Shown here: positions 19,601 to 27,692 of the stretch, piece after piece
Numbering within the stretch: the first letter of the stretch is position 1
How the letters are laid out: each line of letters begins with the position of its first letter
Source of the DNA: Pedobacter frigiditerrae
GTDB taxonomy: Bacteria; Bacteroidota; Bacteroidia; Sphingobacteriales; Sphingobacteriaceae
Assembly (NCBI RefSeq): GCF_032678705.1
Contig: NZ_JAVTSS010000001.1
Coordinates: 1,240,001-1,304,000, forward strand
Direction: 5' to 3'
Length of the DNA stretch: 64,000 nucleotides
Program-made: the position numbers and the translations under genes
The notes under the pieces: model-generated
What the model was told of the DNA's origin: nothing
The model's database searches: none
The model's input: only the letters and a program-made list of their open reading frames with translations

Positions 19601-19743
19601 GCTTCATCACATCGACAACCAAAGTTTCGAATAATGGATTTAAAAATATGCGTAAACGTATGGATGACATTGGTGGAGAGATAACTTGGCTTAACAACAA
19701 TAAAGGCTTATGTGTCCATTTTACTTTTTCTAGCAAGCACTAG
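16672..19743 (+). CDS. Propeller/Y_Y_Y sensor histidine kinase (HisKA_3)
   Basis: A 1023-residue inner-membrane sensor with a large periplasmic part. In order: signal peptide (1-27); repeated two-component-regulator propeller blades (about 35-690; many NIWxGT/LWIG-type motifs, e.g. NLWIGFDGGGV, NIWFGTHSSG); Y_Y_Y domain (about 700-780, LPPGNYVFKIKASN); one transmembrane helix (about 783-805); HisKA_3 dimerisation domain with phospho-acceptor His834 in DMHDEIGSGLT; and an HATPase domain with DNGIGF. It carries no receiver, unlike the hybrid at 54495, so it needs the regulator gene 57 bp downstream. The ligand is unknown. Confidence 0.92.
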   Translation: MKLNIKWFISFYLFISFACISDTTLAQQLNSRFETLGIDDGLPHSSVYGIYQDKKGFMWFATPDGLSRYDGSTLQNFKYEAKNENDVVNNYVRDGLFEDKKGNIWYSNESGIYKWNGLIEVVERIKSFDNAEFGNSGFKCLFMENDETLVIINVIKGVFEFNTRTLTLKSYPIPFKIDYNKVVFTQSICDTKGNVWLRLLSKNEPYILFDRKTHLYSYQYIKDPPESIFFEKDRTILTYKDRVVFKSINDNSERVVEKKIKGKAINFFSVYHIKDFYGREWFTSRGDGLFYYDTKNDQWHNYHHDNSILKSLPFDITTCFFIDRNNNLWIGFDGGGVAKLDLKEPKFNLFPLSVGDYPALKDYFIKCFYEDKQQNIWFGTHSSGLNIYNPKTGELKNFKHKEGDVLSLPGDIVSTITKDNKGQIWVGSSGGISRFDPIKKQFHTIKIDYNIPIFPKLNVFVFQIIMLKNGAMLAATMNGLVKIVRENGVYKGYALRNENYLISTAVDIIEMEDQTLFIALSGNGLYHLKPSGSSYTKLNMYLPKIDLRSISIDEKDKDFLWIGTGKGLVHFDTRSGKHKTWNQKNKMPNSYVYGTLEEENHNLWISTNKGLSYFNRQTNTFENYSYLDGLQSNEFNTRSFYKSSTGNFYFGGIKGFNWFKPGKKTLASSNPVAAITKIEVNNVAFKKTLPYFSEEDISVSYNLNDFNFYFAALDYTLPEANKLKYQLEGWDQDWILTYNKSVRYANLPPGNYVFKIKASNTYGVWSEVEKVLITIKAPFWQRPWFYVLLGIFILGTIVYVTFQVSQVKIRRKLRFLEREHAITSERNRISRDMHDEIGSGLTHIALLSELIQTQEEASLSVQKDVKGISTAARKLLESINEIIWALNPQNDTLESLLAYTREQMQQNFEPFKLQLFIDFPDEIPEIKLTNEQRRNLYLVIKEALNNALKHANATEITLSCSIVENMLFFDVQDNGIGFITSTTKVSNNGFKNMRKRMDDIGGEITWLNNNKGLCVHFTFSSKH

Positions 19744-19795
19744 TTAATACTACTTTTATCACATTTCTAGAACAAGAATTAAAACCTACCTTTCA
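19744..19795 (+). promoter_or_regulatory. Shared box and promoter of response-regulator gene
   Basis: The sequence ACTACTTTTATCACATTTC is followed by a TACCTTTC element 19 nt on, close to the TAnnTTTG -7 consensus. The same box and layout recur at 20440-20492 before the next gene, which suggests autoregulation by the encoded NarL-type regulator. Confidence 0.5.
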
Positions 19796-19800
19796 AGCTT

Positions 19801-20433
19801 ATGGTGCCAATTGTAATTATAGAAGACGATGAGAAGATAAGGAACTACCTATCGGCATTATTAGCAGGCAGTGGAGAGTTTAATCTAAAAGCATCTTTTG
19901 TAACTGCCGAAGAAGCCATTAACTATTTTGAGTGTGGATTAGGCTATGATATTGAAATTGTTTTAACTGATATTCAACTGCCAGAGAAGTCGGGCATTGA
20001 TTTTATTACGTGGTTAAAGCCTTTTCGTCCAGAGGTTCAGTTTATGGTGTTAAGCATTTATGATGATGCCGAAAGGGTATTTAAAGCACTGCAAGCGGGT
20101 GCTTCTGGTTACGTACTTAAAAATATGCCAGCTTCAAAATTAATAGAATCCTTAATTGATTTACGAAAAGGCGGAAGTCCGATGAGTAGCCAGATTGCTC
20201 GTAAAGTAGTGATGGCTTTTCAGAACCAAGCTCCTTACATTGATGCAAAAGAACAATTGAGCCCACGAGAAAATGAAGTGTTGTTATGGTTAAGTAAGGG
20301 TTTTAGCTATCAAGAAATAGGAGATAAGTTGTTTATTTCTATTGATACCGTGCGTACCCATATTAGAAATACTTATGAGAAACTTCATGTAAAGAATAAA
20401 AAAGAGGCATTGCGCAAAACAGGTTATCAATAA
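19801..20433 (+). CDS. NarL/FixJ-family response regulator
   Basis: A 210-residue regulator with an N-terminal receiver (acidic pocket IIEDDEK, phospho-acceptor Asp57 in LTDIQLPEKSG, switch Lys in YVLKNMP). The C-terminal LuxR-type helix-turn-helix (LSPRENEVLLWLSKGFSYQE, then TVRTHIRNTYEKL) binds DNA. It is the cognate partner of the upstream kinase by position and by HisKA_3/NarL class pairing. Its likely targets are its own gene and the secreted-protein gene at 20514, which share an upstream box. Confidence 0.94.
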   Translation: MVPIVIIEDDEKIRNYLSALLAGSGEFNLKASFVTAEEAINYFECGLGYDIEIVLTDIQLPEKSGIDFITWLKPFRPEVQFMVLSIYDDAERVFKALQAGASGYVLKNMPASKLIESLIDLRKGGSPMSSQIARKVVMAFQNQAPYIDAKEQLSPRENEVLLWLSKGFSYQEIGDKLFISIDTVRTHIRNTYEKLHVKNKKEALRKTGYQ

Positions 20434-20439
20434 TCATCG

Positions 20440-20492
20440 TTAATAATTACTACTTTTTTCACATTTTGCCGTTACCTGTTGGGGCTTAGTTT
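20440..20492 (+). promoter_or_regulatory. Promoter with shared regulator box upstream of 20514 gene
   Basis: ACTACTTTTTTCACATTTTG matches the box at 19744 closely. Its TTTG can serve as -33, followed 18 nt on by TAGTTTTA (one mismatch to TAnnTTTG) near 20486. The overlap of the box with the -33 suits an activator. Confidence 0.55.
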
Positions 20493-20513
20493 TACAAATA
20501 AAATTAAGCAATC

Positions 20514-22127
20514 ATGAAACGCTCCCTAATTCTCTCTATTTTACTTTTACCTGCAATGTTGAGTGCCCAAGCTCAGGAAACGGTACAAGATTTATCAAAA
20601 AAAGCAACTAAAGGATATTTACTAAAAGCAGAAAATGTGGCTGGTAATTATACCATTACCTATAAAATACCTGGTGATAAAAAGAAAAATGAAATTTTCT
20701 ATGAGACATACACTTTTGATCAGCAAATTAAATTTTTAAAAAATCAGGAAGTAACCGAGCCAAAAGAAAGTGCTGGTCAACATCCAGAGCGAACTGTAAG
20801 TGGTTATTATGCAACTGTTGGCGGTTGTAGTTCTTTTGATATTTTAAGCATGAAGCTGAAATTTAATAAGTATACAGATCTACAAGCCTGGGACTATAAA
20901 AAACAACGTTACATCACAAAGAAGTCAATTTCAACTGAAACCATCAAAGCGAGAAATGACGATGGTAAATATGAAGGATATGCTTCTTTTATCAATAATA
21001 CAGATCAATCGCTTTTTGTATTGGGCGGGCAAGAGAGCAAGCAAAATAAAAAGGCAACCGACTTTTTTATCATACAATTTAATTCAAGTTCAGAAATCAT
21101 TGCTAAACCTGTAGATATTACAGGAGGGCAATCACTTGTTTATAGTACTCAGCTTAAGAATGGAGATATAGCATTGGTTTTTGCGCCGAAAAAAGGGGCT
21201 GCAGACTTAACGGCATACACTTATTTAAGATATACAGGAAAAGGGCAATTGGTTGATAAGGTAGGTTTTAAAAGTCCTTCTACAAATCTGCTAATTGTAG
21301 AGGTGACCGAAGAAGAAGGGTCTGTTTTTTTCTGTGGCACATCAACCAAGTCTAAAGATGCATATGGCGAAGTGTTTGATGATTATGCAGGTGCAATTTT
21401 AAACCCATGTTTTAAAGAAGCAAACAATAAATATGATTTTAATTGGGAGAAAAAAGCAACAGAAAAGATGGACAGTTTCCATTTGCTAAAGTTTACTGGG
21501 AATAAACTGGATTTTGCAACAACTGCATTAGTAAGTGATTTTAAAGGGAAATTTAAAACATCACCTACAGATAAAAAAGCTGATGCTTACAAGGGAAGTA
21601 AATTCTCGGTACAAGAGTTCATGGTAACACCAAACGGCGAGTATTTAATTGCTGGGCAGTTGAACGGAAAAACCAATTTGGGAATGGGAAATCCAGTAAC
21701 AACCTATGAAGATATTGTTTGTTTCCATTTTGATAAACAAGGACAGTTGAAAGCCCAATATGGTGTCGAAAAACTCAATAGTGACAAGAAAAGTGAAATT
21801 TATCCTGTTAAGCAATCATTTATACTTGGTAAGGATGGTAAATCATTGTATTGGTTAATTTTAGAAGTAAAAGGTTTTGAAGGTTATGCAGACTTTTTAG
21901 CAGCTTATGCAGGGTACAAAAGCTATTTTCCTCGATACTTCCCTCGAATTGCCAAATTAGATACTCAAAGTTCTACTGTAAATAGTTTTACCATTCTAGG
22001 AAATGAGAAGTATTATCTAACTCAAAGTTTTAACCCGATAGCTGATTTAAATGAGCATAGTTTAGTATTTGTTGGCAGTGATGAAGATTACAAAAAACTA
22101 TGGGTAAATAAATATGTATTTCAATAA
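20514..22127 (+). CDS. Secreted protein of unknown function, probable regulator target
   Basis: A 537-residue exported protein with a signal peptide to about residue 21 (LLPAMLSAQAQ). The mature chain has many short strands with charged turns (NKKATDFFIIQFNSSSE, KNGDIALVFAPKKGA, PNGEYLIAGQLNGKTN), suggesting a beta-propeller, but I recognise no family or active site. It follows the two-component pair directly, with its own promoter carrying the same box, and is followed by a lipoprotein gene 42 bp on. A surface or periplasmic role linked to the sensor is inferred. Confidence 0.75.
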   Translation: MKRSLILSILLLPAMLSAQAQETVQDLSKKATKGYLLKAENVAGNYTITYKIPGDKKKNEIFYETYTFDQQIKFLKNQEVTEPKESAGQHPERTVSGYYATVGGCSSFDILSMKLKFNKYTDLQAWDYKKQRYITKKSISTETIKARNDDGKYEGYASFINNTDQSLFVLGGQESKQNKKATDFFIIQFNSSSEIIAKPVDITGGQSLVYSTQLKNGDIALVFAPKKGAADLTAYTYLRYTGKGQLVDKVGFKSPSTNLLIVEVTEEEGSVFFCGTSTKSKDAYGEVFDDYAGAILNPCFKEANNKYDFNWEKKATEKMDSFHLLKFTGNKLDFATTALVSDFKGKFKTSPTDKKADAYKGSKFSVQEFMVTPNGEYLIAGQLNGKTNLGMGNPVTTYEDIVCFHFDKQGQLKAQYGVEKLNSDKKSEIYPVKQSFILGKDGKSLYWLILEVKGFEGYADFLAAYAGYKSYFPRYFPRIAKLDTQSSTVNSFTILGNEKYYLTQSFNPIADLNEHSLVFVGSDEDYKKLWVNKYVFQ

Positions 22128-22169
22128 TTAATCGTCTAAATAAATCACATTAAATTAAAATTATCTCTC

Positions 22170-22901
22170 ATGAAGAAAATAACTTCCGCTATGCTAATAT
22201 TAGCATTTGTAACTATTACAATATCAGGTTGTAAGAAAAAAACAACTGAAGAACCTGTTTATACCTGCACAACTTGTAAAACCACACCAGATGCAGTTGC
22301 AGCTAACGATGCAAGTAATAAAGGAGTTTATAAAGGTGTTATTATTGGTTCAAGCGGTACTATTAAATTCGATTTATCAAACACTGGAACAACCATAACG
22401 GCAACAATGGTTTTAGATGGTATAACTGCCACGCTTACATCTACAGTTGCTATAGTTGCCGGAACAACTTATGTTGGGGCATTTACAGGTACTTGGAACG
22501 GACAACCAGTTAGTGTTACGTTTTCGGTAAATCCTACTGGGCAAAATCCAGTAGTTACGGCTTTCAACATTCCTGGTCACGCAACTAGCTCTTTTAATAT
22601 CATTAAAGAAACTTCAAATCAATTAATAGAATGTTTCGAAGGCACTTATGATAGCACTAGACCAGAAAAAGGAACATTTAATATTGTATTGTCTCGTGGC
22701 TTGAAAATCTTTAGTGGCTCAGCAAAAAAAGATCAAGGTACTACGGTTAATAGTTTCAAAGGTAGTATTAACAGTGCTAATAAATTGATAGATGCAAGTG
22801 ATGGGAAAACCCTTGCAACATTGACGGGTGATGTATTAGCAGAGGTTTTTGTAGATGGTAATAATGCTACAATAACCATAAAAGGAAAAAGAACTTTTTA
22901 A
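22170..22901 (+). CDS. Small exported lipoprotein of unknown function
   Basis: A 243-residue lipoprotein with lipobox ISGC (Cys21) after a hydrophobic leader, then KKK and two Cys close together (TCTTCKT, a possible disulfide or metal site). The rest is Thr/Ser/Gly-rich beta sequence (GTTYVGAFTGTWNGQPVSVT). No family is recognised. It is in the same direction as the 20514 gene and ends at a clear intrinsic terminator, so the pair probably forms the output operon of the 16672/19801 sensor system. Confidence 0.78.
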   Translation: MKKITSAMLILAFVTITISGCKKKTTEEPVYTCTTCKTTPDAVAANDASNKGVYKGVIIGSSGTIKFDLSNTGTTITATMVLDGITATLTSTVAIVAGTTYVGAFTGTWNGQPVSVTFSVNPTGQNPVVTAFNIPGHATSSFNIIKETSNQLIECFEGTYDSTRPEKGTFNIVLSRGLKIFSGSAKKDQGTTVNSFKGSINSANKLIDASDGKTLATLTGDVLAEVFVDGNNATITIKGKRTF

Positions 22902-22949
22902 TATAGGTTAAATACCAAACAAATTAATAAACTAAATTAGCAATCAATG

Positions 22950-22983
22950 GCCGTTTAAATCAAAAGATTTAGGCGGCTTTTTT
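22950..22983 (+). terminator. Intrinsic terminator after lipoprotein gene
   Basis: Stem GCCGTTTAAATC (22950-22961), loop AAAA, and complementary GATTTAGGCGGC (22966-22977) with two G-U-type pairs, followed by a run of six T. Confidence 0.85.
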
Positions 22984-23044
22984 GTATAGAAACGAAACAA
23001 TGTCTTTAAGGCTGATGTTATCTATTGGTTATTAAGCTATCGCC

Positions 23045-23551
23045 ATGAAAGATGAAAATAAAAGAGAAAACTCCATTGTCATCAATGAAAATGAAATGAG
23101 AGGAGATAAATTAATTTTCGATATACTTATCAAAGAAAAATTAGCTCACATAATTGTAATTAGAGATGGAGTCGATTATCACATCAACCTTGATGGTGAA
23201 GATTTAGGTTATTATACTAAAAAAGAGCATGAAACAATTAGTCGTAATCCGCAGCCCAAAGGAGCTCATTTAGATCTTGAAGCCTATTTTAAACCCATTG
23301 AACAGAAAGTTGAGGAATTGGAAGGGGCTGGTGTTGGGTGGACTAAACAAACTCCATCTGCGCCAAAAGTTATGCAACAAAGCACAGCTCCAAAAGATGG
23401 TTTAGATAATACAGGCACACAAGGTTATGATTCGCTAACTGATGATGCATTTACTGGTTCTTCGGAAAAACCTGATGAGCATCCAAATGAATATCAAAGT
23501 AGAACTGGAAGTTCATCAAAAGATTTTCACGATGCGAAGGATGACATATAG
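23045..23551 (+). CDS. Uncharacterised acidic protein with disordered tail
   Basis: The 168-residue product lacks a signal peptide. Residues 20-75 form a small folded part (RGDKLIFDILIKEKLAHIIV). Residues 95-168 are rich in Ser, Asp, Gly, Thr and Pro and are probably disordered. It has no recognised domain or catalytic motif. It lies alone between a terminator and a convergent gene. It is likely a real cytoplasmic protein because of its length and codon use, but the function is unknown. Confidence 0.65.
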   Translation: MKDENKRENSIVINENEMRGDKLIFDILIKEKLAHIIVIRDGVDYHINLDGEDLGYYTKKEHETISRNPQPKGAHLDLEAYFKPIEQKVEELEGAGVGWTKQTPSAPKVMQQSTAPKDGLDNTGTQGYDSLTDDAFTGSSEKPDEHPNEYQSRTGSSSKDFHDAKDDI

Positions 23552-23561
23552 AATTTATTTA

Positions 23562-24329
23562 TTACCTACTAAAAATGATATTTCTAATCTCTCCCTTAAA
23601 GTAAGTTAAATCACCTTGTGGTAAATTCCAAGTTGCAGAAAATTGTGAGGGAAAAGTTAATTCATTGTGTTTGATGTAGGTTTTGCACTGAGCCATCCAT
23701 TTAGTTTCTAATAAATTACCATTGCTTTCGGTATAATACCTGTCATTAGTTTCAAATCTTATCATTTGAAAATTTTCATTGAAATAAAATAGGCCAGTTG
23801 CTTTTAAGCCATGGTAATTAATGGTGCCTTTAACGGTATATAAATCAATTTCTTCCCATTTGATATAGGTTTGCAATGCATAATCAGGGATAATCATGGT
23901 TTCTGCCAAGATCGTAACTAATTCTGCTTTATCCATTTTATAACCCTTTGCATCAACAAGCTTAAATAGTCCAGCTGCCTTAACTAGCATGTTTCCATTA
24001 CCATGACGAAAACTATCTAAAGCTTCAAGTCCAATTATACCTAGTATTTTCGCTTTCATATAAACTAACCTTATTGGATCAGGAAGGAAGTTGTGTTGTA
24101 GGCAAGTAATAGATTTCCAATATCCTTTTTTTGAGAATTTTAGCATGGTGTTTTTCCATTCAATTTTTACCTGATGGATATTGCCTAATGATAAAATTCC
24201 AGATTTAATAACGAAATGTTGCATTGCTTTGGGTAAATCAGTAACAGGTCTTTTGCCTGTATAAATCTTTTTAACTAATGCTTTTGCTTTTCTCAGTTCA
24301 GTATAAAACTGATATAGTACATTTCCCAT
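23562..24329 (-). CDS. DUF6544 (DUF6920) family protein
   Basis: A 255-residue protein matching the DUF6544 pattern as I remember it: an N-terminal LPKAMQHFVIKSGIL segment, a central LDSFRHGNGNMLVKAAGLF block followed by VDAKGYKMDKAELVTILAE, and a C-terminal LTFPSQFSATWNLPQGDLTY. It has no catalytic motif and its function is unknown. The ATG at 24327-24329 is preferred over a TTG at 24353 because the small membrane-protein gene ends only 7 nt upstream of it. The two should be co-transcribed. A TGAT-N4-ATCA box lies upstream of the pair. Confidence 0.75.
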   Translation of the reverse strand: MGNVLYQFYTELRKAKALVKKIYTGKRPVTDLPKAMQHFVIKSGILSLGNIHQVKIEWKNTMLKFSKKGYWKSITCLQHNFLPDPIRLVYMKAKILGIIGLEALDSFRHGNGNMLVKAAGLFKLVDAKGYKMDKAELVTILAETMIIPDYALQTYIKWEEIDLYTVKGTINYHGLKATGLFYFNENFQMIRFETNDRYYTESNGNLLETKWMAQCKTYIKHNELTFPSQFSATWNLPQGDLTYFKGEIRNIIFSR

Positions 24330-24336
24330 CTTAGGT

Positions 24337-24456
24337 TTAATAACCAACTGCAAGGTGATAGATTACCTGAAGCAGTATGATGACACTTCCAATAATTATG
24401 ATAGACTTGGAATTATCTTTATTGGCAATTTTAAGTGCTCTGTTTTGATTTTTCAT
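24337..24456 (-). CDS. Mini membrane protein (39 residues)
   Basis: A short reading frame with ATG at 24454-24456. It has a charged N-terminus (MKNQNRALKIANKDNSKS) and then one transmembrane helix of about 18 residues (IIIIGSVIILLQVIYHLA), followed by a short VGY tail. It is positioned as the first cistron before the DUF6544 gene, 7 nt apart, and behind a possible oxygen-regulation box at 24507-24518. Lengths this short are easily spurious, but the clean amphipathic layout and spacing argue for a real gene. Confidence 0.5.
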   Translation of the reverse strand: MKNQNRALKIANKDNSKSIIIIGSVIILLQVIYHLAVGY

Positions 24457-24475
24457 TCTATTTAATTTGATGTTA

Positions 24476-24518
24476 TAAATTTCTAAGAATCATTTTGTAT
24501 GAAGATTGATGCTTATCA
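24476..24518 (-). promoter_or_regulatory. FNR-like box for the mini-protein/DUF6544 operon (tentative)
   Basis: A perfect TGAT-GCTT-ATCA palindrome lies at 24507-24518. On the minus strand, 23 nt past it, GAAATTTA keeps the A and TTT positions of TAnnTTTG, placing the box near -43, like class II FNR sites. The -7 match is weak. Confidence 0.35.
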
Positions 24519-24603
24519 CTTTATAAATTGATTATCAGCATCAATTAATGTTTGTATCACAGTGCTAATTCTAATGTATTTTATATGATAACATCTTAAA
24601 AAG

Positions 24604-24668
24604 TGATCAAAATCATTTTTTTAGGTGATATGTCCAAGCTTCTGCAATTCGTAGCCACGATACATTTG
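24604..24668 (+). promoter_or_regulatory. FNR-like box and -7 element of the FixL-like sensor operon
   Basis: The box TGATCAAAATCA (24604-24615) and a full TAnnTTTG match, TACATTTG (24661-24668), are exactly 57 nt apart start to start. This matches five other promoters in this window. Transcription would begin near 24675, 17 nt before the ATG. Confidence 0.8.
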
Positions 24669-24691
24669 AACATTAAAAAACATAAACTATT

Positions 24692-26467
24692 ATGATACAT
24701 AAATTTCACATTCCAGTTTTAGGTTTAGGATTTTCAATTGATACGCCGTTAAAAGTTGCTAAATATGGTATATCATCTGTGGTGTCTGTTGTTGATGATG
24801 AATTGATTGAACGGATGCGTGAATATCATTGCCAAGAAATTGAATATATTCCTATACCAAAAAAAGCAGAAGATAGTAGGGCAAGAAGAATTTCTTGCTA
24901 CTTAAATATGTTAGATAAAATGGTAGATTATGATTTTGAAAACCTAAAAAAATTACCATTTGAAGAAGATAATGAGCTTTGTAAGTATTTTGAAATGCTA
25001 CCTGATGATTCTCAATTGAAACAGGGTTACGAACTGATGTTAGAATACCCAGAAGGAGAACGTAAAACTATCTTTCAGAATATTTTACGTAAACGGATGG
25101 AAAAAGGTTCAATTGATGTAAATATCATGTCGAAGGTAGACCGTGTTAACCATGAAAGCGGAATGGGCTTTACTGGAGATGAGAGCAGTGATGCAATGGC
25201 TGCGCTTCGCGGTTTTGCAAAAAGTAGATTGAGTTCTTCACTGGTACTTTCAGCAGGGATGAATCCACGTTTATACAGTTACTTGGAAGAATTTGATGAC
25301 TTTTATCCCAATGAAAATAATGAGCTTAAAAAGAAGATTATTTTAAAGGTAAGTGATTTCAGATCTGCATTTATACAGGCAAAATTTTTAGCGAAAAAAG
25401 GAATTTGGGTATCTGAATTTAGGGTAGAGAGCGGTTTAAATTGTGGAGGTCATGCTTTTGCCACTGCTGGATATTTACTTGGACCTATTTTGGAAGAGTT
25501 TAAGCAAATGAAAATGCAAATGAATGAGGAACTTTTTGAATTGTATGTTGCTGCTTTGCATTCAAAAGGAATAACAAGTGCGCAAATGCAACCTCAAAAA
25601 TTGAGTGTACAAGGAGGTATTGGAACCGCTCAAGAAAATGAGTTTTTGCTTAAGCATTATAAGTTAGATTCAACTGGTTGGGGTAGTCCGTTTTTATTGG
25701 TGCCAGAAGTAACAAATGTTGATAATACTACATTAAATCAGTTAACAGCTGCAAACGAAGATTCATTCTATTTAAGTAATTCATCCCCATTGGGTGTTTT
25801 ATTTAATAACTTTAAGGGAAGTGGAATAGAAAAGGAGAGGTTAGAGAGAATTAAAAAAGGCAGACCAGGAAGTCCTTGTACCAAAAAGTACCTATGCACT
25901 AACACAGAATTTACTACAGAACCAATTTGTACAGCTTCAAGAGAATATCAACACCTTAAGATTAATGAACTAAAAAGTAAGGAATTGTCTATAAACGAAT
26001 TTGAAAGACAGTTGGAAAATGTAATTGAAAAGGTATGCCTTTGCGAAGGATTATGTAGCTCAACCTATCAGAAAATCGGTATTTTGAAACCAAAGGAAAG
26101 TAAGGCAGTAGCTATTTGCCCTGGACCTAATTTAGCTTATTTTTCAAGGAAATATTCTTTGGATGAAATGGTAGGCCATATTTATGGGAAATTGGATTTG
26201 TTGGAAAAAGTAAAAAGGCCAAACTTTTTTATAAAAGAACTGGACTTATACATCAATTATTTAAGCACCGAAATAAAAATTTTGTTAAAAGATGTGAATG
26301 TTAAAAAACATGCGCAATTGGTAAACTTTAAGGCACAGCTTTTAAGAGGCATCGATTATTATAAATACCTTTATGTACAATTTTCTGGAGAGAATATACT
26401 TTTTAAAACGAAGTTCTTTAATCCATTAATGTTAGCTGAATCTAGATTAAATGACATCAGTATTTAA
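24692..26467 (+). CDS. Uncharacterised TIM-barrel-like protein with Cys clusters
   Basis: The 591-residue product is not named by any family I can state with certainty. The first 400 residues read like a nitronate-monooxygenase/glutamate-synthase type barrel: VLGLGFSIDTPLKVAKYGI, then RVESGLNCGGHAFATAGY, and VQGGIGTAQENEFLLKHYKL, a possible flavin phosphate site. The last third holds Cys groups (PCTKKYLC, ICTAS, VCLCEGLC) that may bind a metal or Fe-S cluster. It is the first gene of the operon encoding the FixL-like sensor and sits behind a low-oxygen box, so a redox function in anaerobiosis is inferred. There is no signal peptide. Confidence 0.7.
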   Translation: MIHKFHIPVLGLGFSIDTPLKVAKYGISSVVSVVDDELIERMREYHCQEIEYIPIPKKAEDSRARRISCYLNMLDKMVDYDFENLKKLPFEEDNELCKYFEMLPDDSQLKQGYELMLEYPEGERKTIFQNILRKRMEKGSIDVNIMSKVDRVNHESGMGFTGDESSDAMAALRGFAKSRLSSSLVLSAGMNPRLYSYLEEFDDFYPNENNELKKKIILKVSDFRSAFIQAKFLAKKGIWVSEFRVESGLNCGGHAFATAGYLLGPILEEFKQMKMQMNEELFELYVAALHSKGITSAQMQPQKLSVQGGIGTAQENEFLLKHYKLDSTGWGSPFLLVPEVTNVDNTTLNQLTAANEDSFYLSNSSPLGVLFNNFKGSGIEKERLERIKKGRPGSPCTKKYLCTNTEFTTEPICTASREYQHLKINELKSKELSINEFERQLENVIEKVCLCEGLCSSTYQKIGILKPKESKAVAICPGPNLAYFSRKYSLDEMVGHIYGKLDLLEKVKRPNFFIKELDLYINYLSTEIKILLKDVNVKKHAQLVNFKAQLLRGIDYYKYLYVQFSGENILFKTKFFNPLMLAESRLNDISI

Positions 26468-26489
26468 CAGGAATTAGCGCTATATTTGG

Positions 26490-27692
26490 ATGGAAACTTT
26501 AGGTATGGAAAGAGAAAAGTTATTAATAGCAATAATAGAAAACGCAATTGACGGAATTATAACTATTGATGATAGAGGGCTAATTGAAAATATAAATCCT
26601 GCAGCTTTAGAACTTTTTGGTTTTGAAAGTAGAGATGAATTGCTGGGTAAAAATGTTTCTGTATTAATGCCAGAGCCTGATAGGCATAAACACGATAGTT
26701 ACCTTTCTAACTATGAACATACAGGTAAAAAAAAGATTATAGGCATTGGTAGGGAAGTAACAGGGCAGCGCAAAGATGGCTCAACTTTTCCTTTTAGGCT
26801 TGGTGTAAGCGAAATTAAATTTACAGATAGAAGAATTTACACTGGCTTTATTCATGACCTAAGCAGACAGAAAGAAGACGAGATTAAAATTAAAAGCTAT
26901 ACTGAAGAGTTAGAGATAAAAATTAAGGAGCGTACCAAAGAATTAATTAAATCCATAAATGAGCTAGAAACAGCTAAGGAGCATGTAAGTACACTTTTCG
27001 AGAAAGAAAAAGAACTTAACCAACTTAAAACAAGATTCGTTTCTATGGCTTCTCATGAGTTTAGAACTCCTTTAAGTTCTATACAATTATCAGCTTCTCT
27101 AATCAATAAATACGTAGAGAAACAGGATGTAGAAAGTGTAGAAAAACATACTGGTAAAATCAAAAATGCAATCAACAACCTTACTACGATATTAAATGAT
27201 TTCCTCTCTTTAGAAAAGCTAGAAGCTGGAAAAGTTGAAGTAAAATCTCAATGGTTTGATATTTTTACTTATGCCGAAGAAATTGCCGAAGAAATGCAAT
27301 TAATGACCAAGCAGAAGCAACTAATTGTTTACGAACATAAAGGCACTACAAGTCAGGTTTTTCTAGATCAAAACTTATTAAAGAACTGTATCATCAACTT
27401 AATTTCAAATGCCATTAAATATTCTGGAGAGGATACAATGATTCAGTTTAATAGTACTGTAAATGAGCATGAACTGATTATTGATGTTAAAGATAATGGA
27501 ATAGGAATTCCGGCTTCTGAAATGAACAATTTATTTGAACCATTTTTTAGGGCGCATAATACTGGTGATATTCCTGGTACTGGTTTAGGGCTAAACATTG
27601 TGAAACGCTATGTTGGTTTAATGAACGGGACTTGTACTTGTGAAAGTGAACAAAACAGTGGCACTACATTTAAACTCCATTTTAAATTTTAA
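26490..27692 (+). CDS. FixL-like haem-PAS oxygen-sensor histidine kinase
   Basis: The 400-residue cytoplasmic kinase has a PAS domain (about 10-125), a coiled linker, a HisKA domain with His189 (MASHEFRTPLSS) and an HATPase domain (NLISNAIKYS, DNGIGIP, GTGLGLNIVK). The PAS domain matches rhizobial FixL closely around PEPDRHKHDSYLSNY and IIGIGREVTGQRKDGSTFPF. His68 aligns with the haem-ligating His and Arg88, 20 residues on, with the oxygen-contacting Arg (B. japonicum His200/Arg220). It therefore probably binds haem and is inhibited by O2. It has no membrane helices, unlike S. meliloti FixL. Its stop overlaps the regulator start (TAATG). Confidence 0.9.
   Translation: METLGMEREKLLIAIIENAIDGIITIDDRGLIENINPAALELFGFESRDELLGKNVSVLMPEPDRHKHDSYLSNYEHTGKKKIIGIGREVTGQRKDGSTFPFRLGVSEIKFTDRRIYTGFIHDLSRQKEDEIKIKSYTEELEIKIKERTKELIKSINELETAKEHVSTLFEKEKELNQLKTRFVSMASHEFRTPLSSIQLSASLINKYVEKQDVESVEKHTGKIKNAINNLTTILNDFLSLEKLEAGKVEVKSQWFDIFTYAEEIAEEMQLMTKQKQLIVYEHKGTTSQVFLDQNLLKNCIINLISNAIKYSGEDTMIQFNSTVNEHELIIDVKDNGIGIPASEMNNLFEPFFRAHNTGDIPGTGLGLNIVKRYVGLMNGTCTCESEQNSGTTFKLHFKF

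Noticed and set aside
19365..19736. 123-codon frame opposite the kinase gene
   Set aside because: It lies wholly antisense to the HATPase region of the 16672 kinase, with no family or promoter support; it is a codon-bias shadow.
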